Origin: Sanderia malayensis
Lineage: Eukaryota; Cnidaria; Scyphozoa; Semaeostomeae; Pelagiidae
Assembly (NCBI GenBank): GCA_013076295.1
Contig: RQOL01000855.1
Location: 2,976,001-3,040,000 of the forward strand
Reading direction: 5' to 3'
DNA: 64,000 bases
In this document: piece by piece, positions 21,990 to 35,800 of the stretch
Position numbering within the stretch: the stretch's first letter is position 1
How the letters are laid out: each line of letters opens with the position of its first letter
Notes under the pieces: generated by a model
Told to the model about the DNA's origin: nothing
The model's database searches: none
What the model saw: only the letters and a program-made list of their open reading frames with translations
Position numbers and translations under genes: made by a program

Positions 21990-22883
21990 TTAGCACATTG
22001 ATATAGTTACGTTAATGCCTAGATTACCATTATCAGCAAACAACTGAGCTATACTTGTATCAAATACAAGACAATCACTGTTCAATATGGCCGATTGAAT
22101 GCCATCATGGATACTGCGTGGTGTTGCTTCCCATGCAAGTCTCCGTCTATGTCCATTCAACTCTAGTCTATACGCAAAGTTCTCTGCCTGTTTCCTTGAG
22201 CCAATTAGCTGAACAACTGCAAAAAACTGTTGATGTCCCTCGTACTTTTCTTGCTTCTCAAGCACAAGCATGAAATTATGACCAAAACACGATTGCATCA
22301 TTACCCAGTCAACTGCACCAGGCAGATTGATGTCAGTAGCTAAAAACACAATGTCTTCGCCTTGTAGTGTTGTTATTGACTTGTGTGCATGCATAAGATG
22401 TGGCATGACTGAATCCAAAGAGCCTTGCCATTTGCAAGAAGCACCGGGACATGGGCATGTGTATGGTCTGAACTCACACGACTCCTCGTGGTCGGTTTTC
22501 TGTGTGTGTTGTAGCGTAACGGAACAGCCAGAGGAATTGTATTTGCACGGAAACATAACAGAGTTTGCTACTTTCTCCATTGCAAGGTTCCTGATACTGC
22601 CAAGCGGTCCACGACATGTCGGACATATCGACAACTTGGGCCTACAGTTCGAACAAACTAAATGTCCACTACTGCATTGAAAAATAGGTGGAAGAACGTA
22701 ATCGAAGCATACAGGGCATTCAAACAAACTTGCTAAATCGTTATTACTCGGTGACGATGAACCCAAACCACTTGAGGCATTAACTAAAGGAGATACAAGA
22801 TTCCTTGTGTTGTTTGTCATGATGGTTGCGTTGCCACTCTTCTGAGAGTTTGTTATCACGGACGGAGGACGGCTCATTTTCAT
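21990..22883 (-). CDS. SIAH1: SIAH-family RING E3 ubiquitin ligase
   Basis: One exon encodes 297 residues (human SIAH1 has 282). After a Ser/Asn-rich N-terminus comes a C3HC4 RING at about 56-91 ([13 protein letters not shown] ... GHLVCSNC ... CPTCRGPLG). The SIAH zinc fingers follow (CKYNSSGC ... [21 protein letters not shown] ... HLMHAH), then the TRAF-like substrate-binding domain ending [12 protein letters not shown]. All RING metal ligands are present. SIAH proteins ubiquitinate targets bearing the PxAxVxP degron, among them prolyl hydroxylases in vertebrates. A second ATG two codons downstream (MSRPPS) is equally plausible as start. The lack of introns is usual for this family in many animals. 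The gene is divergent from TGFBRAP1, with 950 bp between start codons. Confidence 0.96.
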   Translation of the reverse strand: MKMSRPPSVITNSQKSGNATIMTNNTRNLVSPLVNASSGLGSSSPSNNDLASLFECPVCFDYVLPPIFQCSSGHLVCSNCRPKLSICPTCRGPLGSIRNLAMEKVANSVMFPCKYNSSGCSVTLQHTQKTDHEESCEFRPYTCPCPGASCKWQGSLDSVMPHLMHAHKSITTLQGEDIVFLATDINLPGAVDWVMMQSCFGHNFMLVLEKQEKYEGHQQFFAVVQLIGSRKQAENFAYRLELNGHRRRLAWEATPRSIHDGIQSAILNSDCLVFDTSIAQLFADNGNLGINVTISMC

Positions 22884-23833
22884 TGGATTTCAAGACATTA
22901 GGTGATAAGGCAACTTAATCAAAACACCAGCACTCTCGTAGACATTTCACTTGTCAAATCTCATCGTTCCAAGCAAATGAAAACAGCAAATAAAGTATGA
23001 AAAATAAAAGTTACAAATCCTCATTTCTGAACTTGTTTTCTGTTTTCAATAGAAACCCAATATTTCTCCTCTCTGAATGACTAATGAAATGATGCGCGCT
23101 CATACGCTGCTTAAGTTACCGCAGACCACAAAATGAGTTTAGCAAAAGGTTGATATGAGTTGAATGAACTCTCGAAGAGGGGCTTGTTGAAAAAAGTGTG
23201 CGAAAAAACATTGTCATATAGTTTTCTTTTTCTTATGACGGGGAAAATACCCGGGGTCAGCGAAAATAATTGAAGGATAATAATCTTTATTGCATGTACA
23301 TCATCTTAAGATTACAACAAGATCCAAGAAAAACTCATATACTTTTTTATACTTCATTTTTAATGCGTTATGAAGGGTTTAATCGGATTGATTACACAAG
23401 ATTCCGACGTTTTTATTCCATCATTTTACTCCGCTGAGCAATAGTCAAAGAAGAAAACTCTTTTGAAGAAGAGTTTTCTCTTTTAACTGTGGCTGAACTG
23501 TTAAAGCAAAACTCAGTCTCATGTTAAAGCAAAACCATTAAATACGTGTCCGTTGTCCGTGTTCAAGCATCCTTTTATCTCGCAATAATTTTGCATTAAA
23601 AAATGAGCAGTTTGGTGCAATGCAATATCTTACTTTGTACGCGTTGGTGTTTTCCCATGTACAAAAAATCATTCATCCGAAAAAGAACGAGCTGATGAAC
23701 TTGACGTTTGAAAAGGTGGGAGGGCATAAATATTGTGGAATGGAAGTGGGATGTGTTCTGAGTGACACAGCTGTTATGTTGTTGTTTTAGATTTTTATAA
23801 AAAGCATAAATTTGACCTTATTTGAAGCCAACT
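22884..23833. other. Shared upstream region of SIAH and TGFBRAP1
   Basis: A 950-bp divergent intergenic region, presumably bearing both promoters. A hairpin at about 23451-23484 pairs AAGAAAACTCTT with AAGAGTTTTCTCTT. No other repeat, RNA gene or exon is seen. Confidence 0.45.
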
Positions 23834-26800
23834 ATGAGCTTAAAGGCTTTCGAAGTCGTTCAAGTCATAGACAAAGTCAATTTTGGAAATGAGAAAAGTA
23901 AAATTATTGTAAGTATTAAACATTTTCAGGGAAGTTAGTTCCTACATTTAGTGGTATGATGTCAATAGGAATGACAGATGGACAAGAGTAGGGATCGTAA
24001 CGGCGATCCTACGACCTGGGTCGTTTCTAAACTAGGGTACAAACTCTTCTGTGGTATTTTGCATTAATTTATCGATGATTTTTTGTATTTATTTCTTCAA
24101 GATAACATGCATCGACTGCTCCTCAAAGCACATGTACATTGGTACATCTGAATGGTATGCATTTTCTATGAATTTCTTCCATCAATATTCATCATTTTTT
24201 ACAAATATATAAGTCAGTAAGCTACAAGTCAATACATATGCTTGATTTTCTAGCTTTGTGCTTCATTATGTTGTTGAAAAGAGTTTTTCCCCAAATGGGA
24301 AGTTAATATTCCAGAGCAGCTTGCAGCGTCACAAACACCTTGGTCTGGTAAGAAATACTGTCATTATTAAGTAGACTGATTAAGAATTTGTAGAAAACGT
24401 GGATTCTTCACACTATAACTCTGCAAGATTCCTAGAAAACTAACCCTCCCATCCATTATATGTATATCATCCAATGGCAATGACATTTGGTTCTATTTTA
24501 TTTTTTAGAAAAAACCAATACAGCAACTTCTGGCATGCCCTGCTTCCTCCAAGTTACTTGTTCTATGTGATGGTAATTTCAACAATGAAGCTTTTGAAAA
24601 AACTTTTTTATTGTCACAACACATCTATTTGCCTTATGAAATCTATTTAAAGAAGCTATAAAGTAAATATTAACCTGTTCTTTTTTTTCAGGAAATGTGT
24701 ACATGTTATCAATGTTAGGACTTGAAGTAAGTTGCAGTTTGAATCTGTTTTATATCCTCCCCAATAATTCTGCTCTGTTGGGTTTTTCGTAAATAGTTAC
24801 ACTATCTTTCTTTTTGACAGATGAAAATTGGAAACACCAGAGAAGTAATGAGAGGGGTACATACTTGCAATTTAGAGCATTTTCTTTTTTTCATAATGTT
24901 ATTGGTCACTGCAGTTAAGAAATTGATAGAAACTGTCAGTTGAGTTGCTTTTTAATTTCAGGCAACAGTGATGGCGAGAAATGATCGACCATTGAGGTTC
25001 AATCCATCATCAGTGGAAGTAAGTACAGCACTGTTGATTTAAATATCCAACAGAATGGTATCTTTGTTATGTTATGCTGCACAAGACTTTTCAGATACAT
25101 CTTCCCTGAAATTGATAGCAGAGCCTGTAGTTAAATATCAATGTCTTGCAGTCAGATAACTGGTCCTATTTTAATGATTAAATATTTTAATATTTTAATG
25201 ATTCTATCCATAAATATCAATCTAACAGTTGTGTATTGGAACAAAAAAGAAAGCTGTTCAAATTTGGACCGTCGATAATGAAAAAATAACTGTTCAAAAG
25301 GAGATAAATCTTCCTGATTCTCCTTCTGCATTGGTAAGCTCACTGTACCCAATTTATCCATGTAAAATGTTTTGTCACCATATAAAATTGTACTATTACA
25401 TCTGCTGTCTTGAACCAAAGTCAATAGAAGGGAGGGCATTGCTCCCTTCTATTGTTTTTGCTCGACCTTCAAGGGAAATGGAAATTTGTTTAGGATAGTG
25501 AATGTTTGAAATAACGGATGTCCTAACTATACCATACCAAAAATGAGGGGAATTGGGAAATCATTTGAGAAAGTAAATGTTTGAGATAACAGGCAGTCAA
25601 GATAGTGGAAGTGATGTTAGCAGAAAGTTAAGCAACTTCTCTGTGCAATATTTTTCTGCAGGCCATTGATGGTATAACAGTGTGTGCAACTCTCGGAAAT
25701 CAATACTTTCTTATCAACTATTCATCAGGAAAGGTGAGCCATTCTATTATCACAAAATATTCTTCACTACTGAAATTCTATCCTGTTGAAATTTTTCATT
25801 AATTTTTTGCTGTACAAAAGCTGCAATGTTTGCAGGAAAGGTGTTGTTGCAGGTTTTGAGTTTTCCAAGCTTTTAACATAAATTAAGCGTTCTAATTACG
25901 CTATAAAAACAGATTTGACTCTTCATTTAAGATTCAAGAGTTGTTCATGTATGAATCGCACAACACTCGCCAACTTGTGAAAAGAGTCGGTCAGGTATTT
26001 AAACTTGCTATTTCGTTAATTTGCACTGCATTCTTTCTTTTGAATTATGTTTGATTAATAGCTGATAATACTTTGTCAATGTTCTGATTGGTGAACCAAT
26101 GCAACACATGATCCGCTTAGTATTTGCTGCCACAAAGGACCTAACGTCCCGTCTCAGAGAGGCACTGGATTAAGCTGCTTCATTGCATGTTTCACTTTTT
26201 GTTTAACGAGTGCTTATATAACAGAGTATTTATTCTTCAAGCTATATCATACCAGGATCCCATTGTATGTAAATGTATGTGTATACACTCCATAAATGCC
26301 ATTGTAATGGACAGGGTACGATGGTGAAGTTTGTTATAATATATCGTATTCTGTATAAAACGGAGGAAACGAAATATAAAACATACATTAATCAATACCG
26401 TCAAATCTGCATGGCTCGAACTTGTGTAATTCGAACTCTATCTAATTCGAACGAAATTCTCCGTCCCTTCAAGGATCACTAATGAACAAATCCTTGTAAA
26501 AAAGCCTCTATAATTAGAACTTTGTGTAATTCGAACATTTTCACGCTTCCTAGGGTGTTCGAATTAGACAGAGTTGACTGCATTATTGTTTGGCCGTAAT
26601 ACCTGACGTAATATTTTCCAGCATTACTCTTAGCAAGACCCGCATATAAGAACCAATGGACTGAGAACTTCCAGAATGATATTTCTACTCCAACAATGGA
26701 AGAAGCACTAGCGCACGAGGCTTGATGCAAAATGTGCAGATTTTCATATGGGGCTTTTTACTCTATCATTTATTTTTACAGGAGGAATTTCTATTAAGCG

Positions 26801-29800
26801 GACCAACTAACACGATGGGAATGGTAGTCACTTCAGAAGGCCTGTCACAGCACCAACCGCTTAACTGGGCCGATGGATTAACTGCTATTGGCTATTCGTA
26901 TCCTTACGTTCTGGTTCTGGGAAATACGACTGTCACTGTGCACAGGTGAACCAAAGAAATAGTTCTCAGATTATATAAAAATTCATCCTCATCTTTGCTA
27001 TACTATTCTACAACAGGAATCGCGACAAACTAACAGGGAGAAGATCGACTGGGCTTAGCATTGCGCTTAGTCTAGCCCCAGAGGGAGTAGAGGGCTGTTA
27101 ATTAGCTCCTTCTTTGTGTATAGCTTTGAGAAGCCAACTAACATATTGAGAAAATATAAGAGAATGAGGCTGAGTGAGTCAATCAATTGATTAATGTACA
27201 CATTCTCTTTTTGACGTATGATTTAGATGTAGATGATTGCAGACATCCAGGCTTGTCACCTGGAAATGGATTCTTCTGTATACCTCACAGAAGGGCGGAC
27301 ACGAGTGGAAGGGAGGGCTATTCTAATAATTTCAGAGTAAAATTTCAAAGTGCAGTCGAAGAATGTACTGAAACCTGGATAATTTCACGAATCATCATAT
27401 TTTGTTTTCCACAAGGTTACTGTAATCTTTGAAGCAACCGAGTTATGAATTTTACTCAAACATATCCAGAGATTATCTGTCTCCTACGGTGCTCAATTTC
27501 ACCCCAAGTGACGTTTTGCCTCTCCCCTCCAGTAATTAGCAAAGTGTCCGCCACTGATGTACTTTTAAAATTGAATATTGTGTAATCCAGTTAACTCCAT
27601 CTTCTTTGTTTTGCAGCATGCTTGATCAGCGGCAGAAGCAAGCAATCGCATTTCAGGTAGGTAATGACGTCACGCAATCGCTCTCTCTTTCTGGTATGGA
27701 CGTTCTCTTATCAGCGTCATCGATTTACTTCTTTTCATAGGGGGGCATCTGCCTCGGCGACTTTGACAGTGGCGTGTTTGTGACGTCACAGAGAGCTGTG
27801 TACTGCCTCGTACCAATACCACTAGACAAGCAGGTATGTGACCTTAGAACGAGGCTATTGGTATCGATCTATCTATGTGTTGTATGGTTCCTTTTGTTTT
27901 CACCACTACCCATCAATACTATCTTTGCACTAACTGCCTATGCTTATCTTTTCTTTGACTGTATGCGATTATTCTGTTTAAACTGTCTATGACTATCTTT
28001 TATTGAACTGTCCATGAATATCTTTTATTGAACTGTCTATGACTATCTTTTCTTGAGCTGTCTATGATTATTTTTTCTTGAACTGTCTATGACTATCTTT
28101 TCTTGAAGTCTTCATGATTATCTTTTCTTGAACTGTCTACGACTCTCTTTTCTTGAACTGTTTATGATTATTTTTGCTTTACCTGCCTACGAGTGTGACT
28201 ATTGTCATGTTGACTATCTGTGGCCATGTCGATTACAATTTCTTCTGTCTCGGTGTACCCCAAACGTTTACACTGTATTCCTCCTTATAGATTCAAATGC
28301 TGCTGATTGACAAGAGAGTGGAAGAAGCCATCGAATTAAGCATTGTTGCTAATACGTTGCATCCTTCTGATTATGATGATAAGGTATGCATTTATGTATG
28401 TGTATTAGAGACAATGCTTTGCTATCAGATTAGTCTATTCTTATCTGCATGTCATTTTTTTATCCTTTTTAGTTTCTCGTCAGCATACAAACACAGGCTG
28501 GATTCGTTTACTTTGCACAAGGACATTTCTACCAGGCTGCGGAACTGTTCTACGAAAGTAGGGTTGACGTCAGAGAGGTACGTTCTATCGGAGATGTCAT
28601 GTATTACTCTTATAGCTATTTCAGAACCATTATGAAGTTGAACAGACATGACCCAACCCTTTGCTCTTAAACTTAATAGTTGCGGAGGAAAATGTTAGCG
28701 AGTGCTTCGCTAAGTAGTGTAAAACGTGACAATAATATATTTGTTGTGTGCTAAATTTTTATCGCCTCTATTTTATTCCGTTTCGTTTTTTTTTGTTTGT
28801 TTATAGATAGTGGCTCTGTTTCCTTCCCTAATGCCTTCCAATGTCATCTTCCAACCATCCAGACCAACACTTCACAACATCAAGGACTTGAATCAAGTAG
28901 GTCAGTATATCACCGTGCATTAAATTCTTGCATTTGTTTCCATTTGCCTTCCGCAAGAGTGTCGTTCATTTTCAATGCTACGTTCTTCGATCTATTTCTT
29001 GTTTGATGATTATAATGATAAGAATAGCACACAAAGAATGGTTGTTCTTAATCAGAGTTTCACGCTATTGCGATCATCAGGCAACACAATTCAACTGCAC
29101 ATGCTCGAAATTTATACTCCACAAAGATGTTTACGTTTTAATAAAGATGCTTGCAAAGCTGGACCTCCTTAAAGGCTTCTATTCGCCAAGGATCCGTCGG
29201 GAAAATCTTGTTTTTGTCGGAAAATTGTCAACTCTGCCCCACTGCAAAACAGCTCTCACTGCGACCCTGCTTACAACCATTTAATTATCTTGCTCTTTGC
29301 ACGTTATTCTTATCATCATAAATTCGCTTCATCTCTGATGGTAAAGAGACAGCACTATTTTTACCGATTTTGCTGTGTTTTTATTTCATGATCATAAATT
29401 TGATGGTGCCTTTTCGACTCTCTTTCAGTGAAAGGGAGCAAATCTCTTCTGGCTGATGCGAAAAAATTCATTCTTGATTTTCTTGTAAGCTCAGTATCAT
29501 GCAAAATCTGATTTGATTCTATGCTCCACAGTTATACAGTTGCATGTCATATCATCTCTTTGAAAGCAATGTTGCTTTAAATATTCGCTTTGAATCTCTT
29601 TCCAGGAGACCTGCAGAGGTTTACCATTGATTTACAGTGGGCAAATGACGGTACGTTATCAAATTCATATCGAATTTGCTTCTTTCTCTACTACACCTAT
29701 TTTTCATAAGAAACCCTTTGTAAGAAATCATCTATTTTCAAAACTTAAGAAACTTTGGTAGGAGATTTTGTGTGACTGAAAAAGTTAAGAAACTTTCTAT

Positions 29801-32800
29801 GTTGTTTTAACGAGAAAAAATGTTCAAAACAACTTGTGCACTTCATTCCCACAGATTTGTAACAAATCTCAACTCAACCACATTTTGAAACTTGCTAAGA
29901 AACTTTTCCTACCATAATTAGTACGAAACCCTAAGAAACTAAGAAACCCTGGGACGAAAATTTGGCATAATTTCTTATAAAAAATGGGTGTATTTCTACA
30001 GTTCATCAACCAATTAACTTATCGAGTCTTTGCAAATGCTCTTAACATTATTTGATTACTCGTCTTTATAGGAAATCGACACTGCTTTACTCAAGCTTTA
30101 TGCTGAATGCAATCACAATAGACTAATACACATTGTATCGAAAGACAATAGCTGCTACTATGAAGACAGTCTTCTATGCTTGAGACAGTACAAGGTGCAC
30201 ATAATTTTAACTTTGAAGATCAGCAATAAACAAAGCATTGGGTTTGGGCGGCTATTTAATCTTATTTTAACACTTTCATTGTAACTTCAACGCTATCATT
30301 GGCTTTTGCTGTAGAGGTTCCATGCCCTGGCATTGTTCCATTGCAATAGAAATGAACAAGACAAAGCTATGGAGATATGGAAAAGGTAGCCAATTCTTTT
30401 CTTTGTGATTTTTCATTCATTTTGTCAAATCAACAAAGGTCTGAGTTTCTTCTGTGTTTAATTTTTCAGACTCGCAGACGGACAAGATCTGGATCTTTCC
30501 TTTCTTGGTTTTGACTTTCTTGTGGAATTTTTATCGAGGTAATCAACATATTCATATGTATATGCCATTTTACTTGTCACTATTTCTCTTCTCGAATTCC
30601 TCTCTGCCAAACATATGAAAAACAAAAACAACGCATATGGCTGAAAAGGTCGCTACCCAGCAGTATCGCAGTTGTGGCCGAGTGGTTAAGGCGACTGACT
30701 AGAAATCAGTTGGGGTCTCCCCGCGTAGGTTCGAATCCTATCAACTGCGGAAAATTTTTATTTTCCGCAGTTGATAGGATTCGATATTGTTCAATATCAG
30801 TACTTTTTAAATTTTATTTCTTTCTGTTTCCTGTCTATTGTTTAGTAAATGTAAGTTAATGGCCCAACGGAGGGAAATACCACACTTCTATGAAATTCTG
30901 CAGTCATAAAAATGCTATTATTGTGAAATGCCCTGGTGAAAAAGTCGGGAGTGTTGTTATTTATGTTATTTATTCATGACGACGCTCTGTATATATGTAG
31001 CATGTCATTATTATGAAATTGAAAATTGAATTGTTGTATTGCACCCTTGGTAAAATACCACGCGTCATTTCACGAGCACATTATTGCTTCTTTGTGTGAT
31101 TTTACGCTGCATTTTACGAGCCATTTCCTGTAGTATTTCTCAGGGTTTTTACCTTTGTAACCAAGCAACCAAACCAGCAACGAGCGGGATGAATATTGAG
31201 CATCACACTCCACAGGAGATTCGGAGCCATCAATTGATTATGAACATCAATTATTTTTTCTATCTATTTGTGAATTACTACAGTACCCAACCCATCAATC
31301 CAATACTGAGCTTTCCTATCTCTTTGAAGAGTCAAGTGCTTCTTTTTTATAAGGCACTACTTTGTTATAAAAAATGCATTTTTTAGAAACTTAAAAACTA
31401 TAGATTTTACATCCAGCTTATTACGATAGTCTGAGAAGAAATTTTAGAATAACGGGTATGCCTCTTAATAAAAGTAGGTTCATATGCGAGTTTTTCCCTC
31501 TATAATCGTCCTTTCCTATCCTTATTTTCGAGCAGTGTGGAGAACCACGACCTGGTTTGGAATTATGCAACCTGGCTCCTTGGCAAAGAGGAGTCCGCAG
31601 GGGTAAAGGTGAGTTTGCGTGCAGCCCTGATCTTTAAGCATATATACCACAACCACAAGTGTCCATCATAAATTCATTTATCTAGATTTGCATTTGGTGT
31701 CACACAAAAGCCACAGCACTTGGATCTCTTTTCTGTCCACTTAGGCCCCGTTTACACGAGAGAAAAAGATACGGACCCAAAAGGTCCGTGCCTTTTGGGT
31801 ACGATATGGGAACGATTGTATAGCGTTTACACGGGAACGGACTCAAAAAGCTGTTGAGTTTACACGAGAACGGATCCAATTGTTGAGCATGCGCAGTTGT
31901 TCAAGTTAAGGCGTGTTTTGTTGTTGTTAGTTACTTGTAATTGCGCCAAAACACTCTCAGAAAATGGCGAACACGAATTTCCTTCCTTCACCTGCCCCAG
32001 TTGTTTGGTTCAACATGAACTTCAATCGCTGTCGATGTTGTTCGCAAACTAAACTTACCACACACAACAAAGAAGCTATATTGGAAAACATCAGAGACAA
32101 AATTGATATTACTTGCTTTTCAATAGGCCCAGACATTTGTACTGCTTATATTTTGGACTTCCCGCGATAACACAACCTCAGTTGCAACAGCCTCAGTTCA
32201 GTGCCGTGCCTGTTCTGGTTCCGTTCCAAGCGTTTACACGACACCGATACGGGAACGGACCCAAATGGATCCGCTTTTCTAGCGTGCCCAAAAAGATACG
32301 ATCCCGTTCCCAAAGAGGAACGGATCCATGCGTACCCGTGTAAACGAAACACCTATCGTAACCTTTTTTGGAACGGATCCACTCGGATCCGTTCCCGTGT
32401 AAACGGGGCCTTAATAACATCAACAGGGCCTGCTTTCTAAAGAATCAGACCCAGTTACTTCAGTTCAAAAAATATCATGAACACAACTAAAAACTTGGAA
32501 ACTGCTAGACCTAGTAGGTCTACACGTGAATGACTATGAAGCATAGTCGACGAAACAATTATTATTATTATATAAGTATTTATTTGATAACAATACGTTA
32601 TTTTATTCAAACAACCAAAGTGTGACTTGTCTGTCAAAATTTAGAACTCATTGGTGAATATAGGAGATATGCACTGCACAGTGTTTTTTTATAAGAATGA
32701 TTTATATAAGAATACCGTGGCCCAAAATTGCCAAAAAGCAACTGAAGTTTAAGAATAACAATGGCAAATCTTTAGACTAGGCTCTTTAGACTTTGGTTTC

Positions 32801-35800
32801 GTCTTTGTTAAATCATGTTGTGTCCCCAGTGGGTAAACAATAACAAATATCAAAGAAACCCACTAAGTATATTGGTATGTATCCCCGGGGTTGAATTTGC
32901 ACCCCAATAACACGGTACCGGACCCGGAAAGGTTTTGTCCACTCAAGTTTTTTTCAAATCCGTGAGGAGGTCTATAAGTATTGCAACCGAGGCAGTTTGA
33001 AAATGCTAGAAGTATTTTGGGGCTCAAAAGCAATTGTTTTTTCTTTCCGGCGACCGAATTCACGCATGAAATAGATCAATAATAAAAAATCATCATCGAA
33101 TTCAACGAGCAAAGAAAAGAAATCCTGCTAGCCAAAACCATTGTGCAAACACGAGGCCTATCCGTACAAATATTTGTCCGGAACATCTGTTCCATGCGAA
33201 AAAAGTGCGTCCGGTACCGTGTAAGTGGAGTCTCCTCGACGAAAAGAAATTTGTTAGAGGGGTCACACGTAAAGTAGTAAACTGGGGGGTTTTACCTCGA
33301 AACATCACGGCATGTGATACCAAGGCCCCATTAAGGAGACTGCTAGCATTACGGCATCGTTTGAATCGATGCCATTCGCTCTACTCCACAATGTATCCTT
33401 GTCTACCAATTTCTGTGTCTTTGAAACTCGCTAATTGGTTAAGTGTGGGAGGCTTAATTGACCGAATAACAAATAATTAATTATGCGCCAATATATCTGC
33501 AGGTATTCATTGATCGACCCTGGAAGGCTATAACCAATGATGGTAGTAAACTGCACCCTGAATCAGTTGTTGAATATCTGTCAAAATTTCCAATCGCCTT
33601 GAGAATCTACTTGGAACATTTGGTGCTCCACAGGAATATCGAGGTAAGGTATAGCTAAATGTCTTACCTATGAACAACATTATTGCTTCTAGCTGTTTGC
33701 TACAATGTTACCCATACACAGGGGCGTCGTGGGACCTGAATTTTAGGGTGGGCAAAACACAAACAATTTCCGAAAAGTGGGCTAAAGGGTGAAAAATTTC
33801 CGAAAAGTCCAGCGATTTTGCTTTCAAAGGGTAGGCAATTGCCCCCCCCCGGCCACCACGCCCCTGGCATACCAACGGTATGATGCACATTGCTTTGAAC
33901 CTACATTGCCAAAGCGCGGATCGAAGATAGGCGATTCTCTTTTCCTTGTCGATCGAAACAAAAATTAAACCGAAATTCTGAATCTAACAGGAAAGCAATG
34001 AAGATAAGATACTTGAATATATTTCCTCTTTCTTTTGCAAATATTAACATCACTTAATATATATTACAAGACATTTTTTGTGAATTACCTACTGTATTAA
34101 ATTCTGGCGAGTATATGTATTGAAATTGTTCAGCAAGACATTCTTACTTACATTAATAAAATAAAGCAACAGCAACATTTAAGGTCCTCCACATACATAT
34201 ATTACATATGCTCTACGTACACGGTGAGTAAAATGCGTGTATTGTATTGTGTGCACAGCAGAGCATTGTCTGTCCTGATTGTTTTCAATCTTTCGGTTCG
34301 AGTTTGATCTTTTTTCCGTTCATGAACATACGTGCAGACCTGGGCATTGCTGACGATTCAGCCACATGTTTATCGTCATCAACATCATTACCATGTATAT
34401 CTTCAAGACTGGCATCGCTGACGGTGTGTTTGTTGGGCACTTCTTTGTACCATATCGTCAATGCGAATCTTTGGAAATAGCAGGGCGTAACTTCGTGTAT
34501 GATCTTGTCGGAGCGGAATATGACAAGTGTGCCGAGTTCGGGTTTGATGTCCATGCTCTGTCCATTGAGTTTGTGTATCCTCAAGCAACCCCCCTGTTCG
34601 GACTTCACGTCTTTGTTTAGGTAGATCACGAATGTTAACTTGTAGGTTCCCTCGCAGGGGCTGTCTATGTGTCGCTTGTACGCAGTTCCACAGCCGTTGT
34701 AACACGATGCCATGACCTTGGAATGGCTTACCTTGTGAATCGGCACGGAATGGAGGGAGTAGAGCGAGGCTGCGAGTCTGTTCAGCTTTTTCTTCACCAT
34801 CCAGAGGCAGGGAGTTTGCTCGGGCGATCCGTCCAACCACTTCACTTCGTCGCCCCTGATAGTGCTGGCGCTTATAGTATTTTGGCACAGCTTGCCAGGC
34901 GTGAAATTGCCCGTGACATTGTACATGGACTGTAGCTCCCTGTGTACTGCATCTGCTTTGTCGGGCTGAACGAGATTGTGCACAACACACACACCGTCCG
35001 AGCGTAGTTTGCTGGCAATCTCAAGCGATAGTTTCACTTGTGAGTAAGCAAAAACATTGTGATTTCCACCATGGACAACGACCTGATGTCTTCTGGTAGA
35101 ATCGGAGACGGTCCTCGCACGACCAGCTTTGCTGCCACGCATTGTGATAACAGGACTCTCGGCTGTTACATTAGTTTTGGTACAGTTCACATAGTGACTT
35201 GTCCACGGCTGTCTACGGCTGTTTTCTCCGAAATAAAATACGTCTTTGCAGTTTGGACACTGGAAAATTGGCCGCGATGTGTTCAAAGGGCGGTGGTGTA
35301 CCTTGTTGAAACATTGTTGTTGATGCTTTGCGTTGCTCTGCTCAAGTTTCTTCCTCAACCTGTCCGTATCTTCAACGAATATCGGCATTGCTGGAGCTCT
35401 CGTGTAAACGGCAATTTCGTAAATAATATTGTGTCGATATAACACTTGCAAGCCTATTTATCCCTCACGCACTGTCCTTCAATCGAACCCTTGATGTTTG
35501 ATCAATAAATGAAAGATCGTTGTGTTATAAATGTTTTGATAAAAATTACATCATACAGTAAACTTCTCTCGATATGCCTGAATATGCTGTGATAATGTAA
35601 ACAGTTTTTTCATGTGTGAGTATTTTCTCTCCACTATACACCGAACTATACGATACTTTAATGTGCTCCACGAAAGACAATTTTGGATATGCGTGTTCTC
35701 ATCTCCTTTGGCCTCTGTTTTGTTTTGTCTGGCATAATCGCCCCCGTGTTTTTTTAAACTTCAATGAGCAGTGAAACGTGCCGATGAGCCCGTCTTACGC

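Noticed and set aside
31964..32440. Open frames on both strands inside the intron 22 MITE
   Set aside because: They mirror one another because of the inverted repeats and match no protein family; no transposase motifs are present.
32860..33330. Another Harbinger MITE in intron 22
   Set aside because: Words like CACGGTACCGGACCCGG and CCGGTACCGTGTAAGTGG face each other, but ends and target duplications are not clear enough to draw an element.
34403..34990. 195-residue minus-strand frame overlapping the hydroxylase
   Set aside because: It is an alternative frame of the dioxygenase, rich in Arg/Gln/His, with no domain. The dioxygenase frame has full catalytic conservation.
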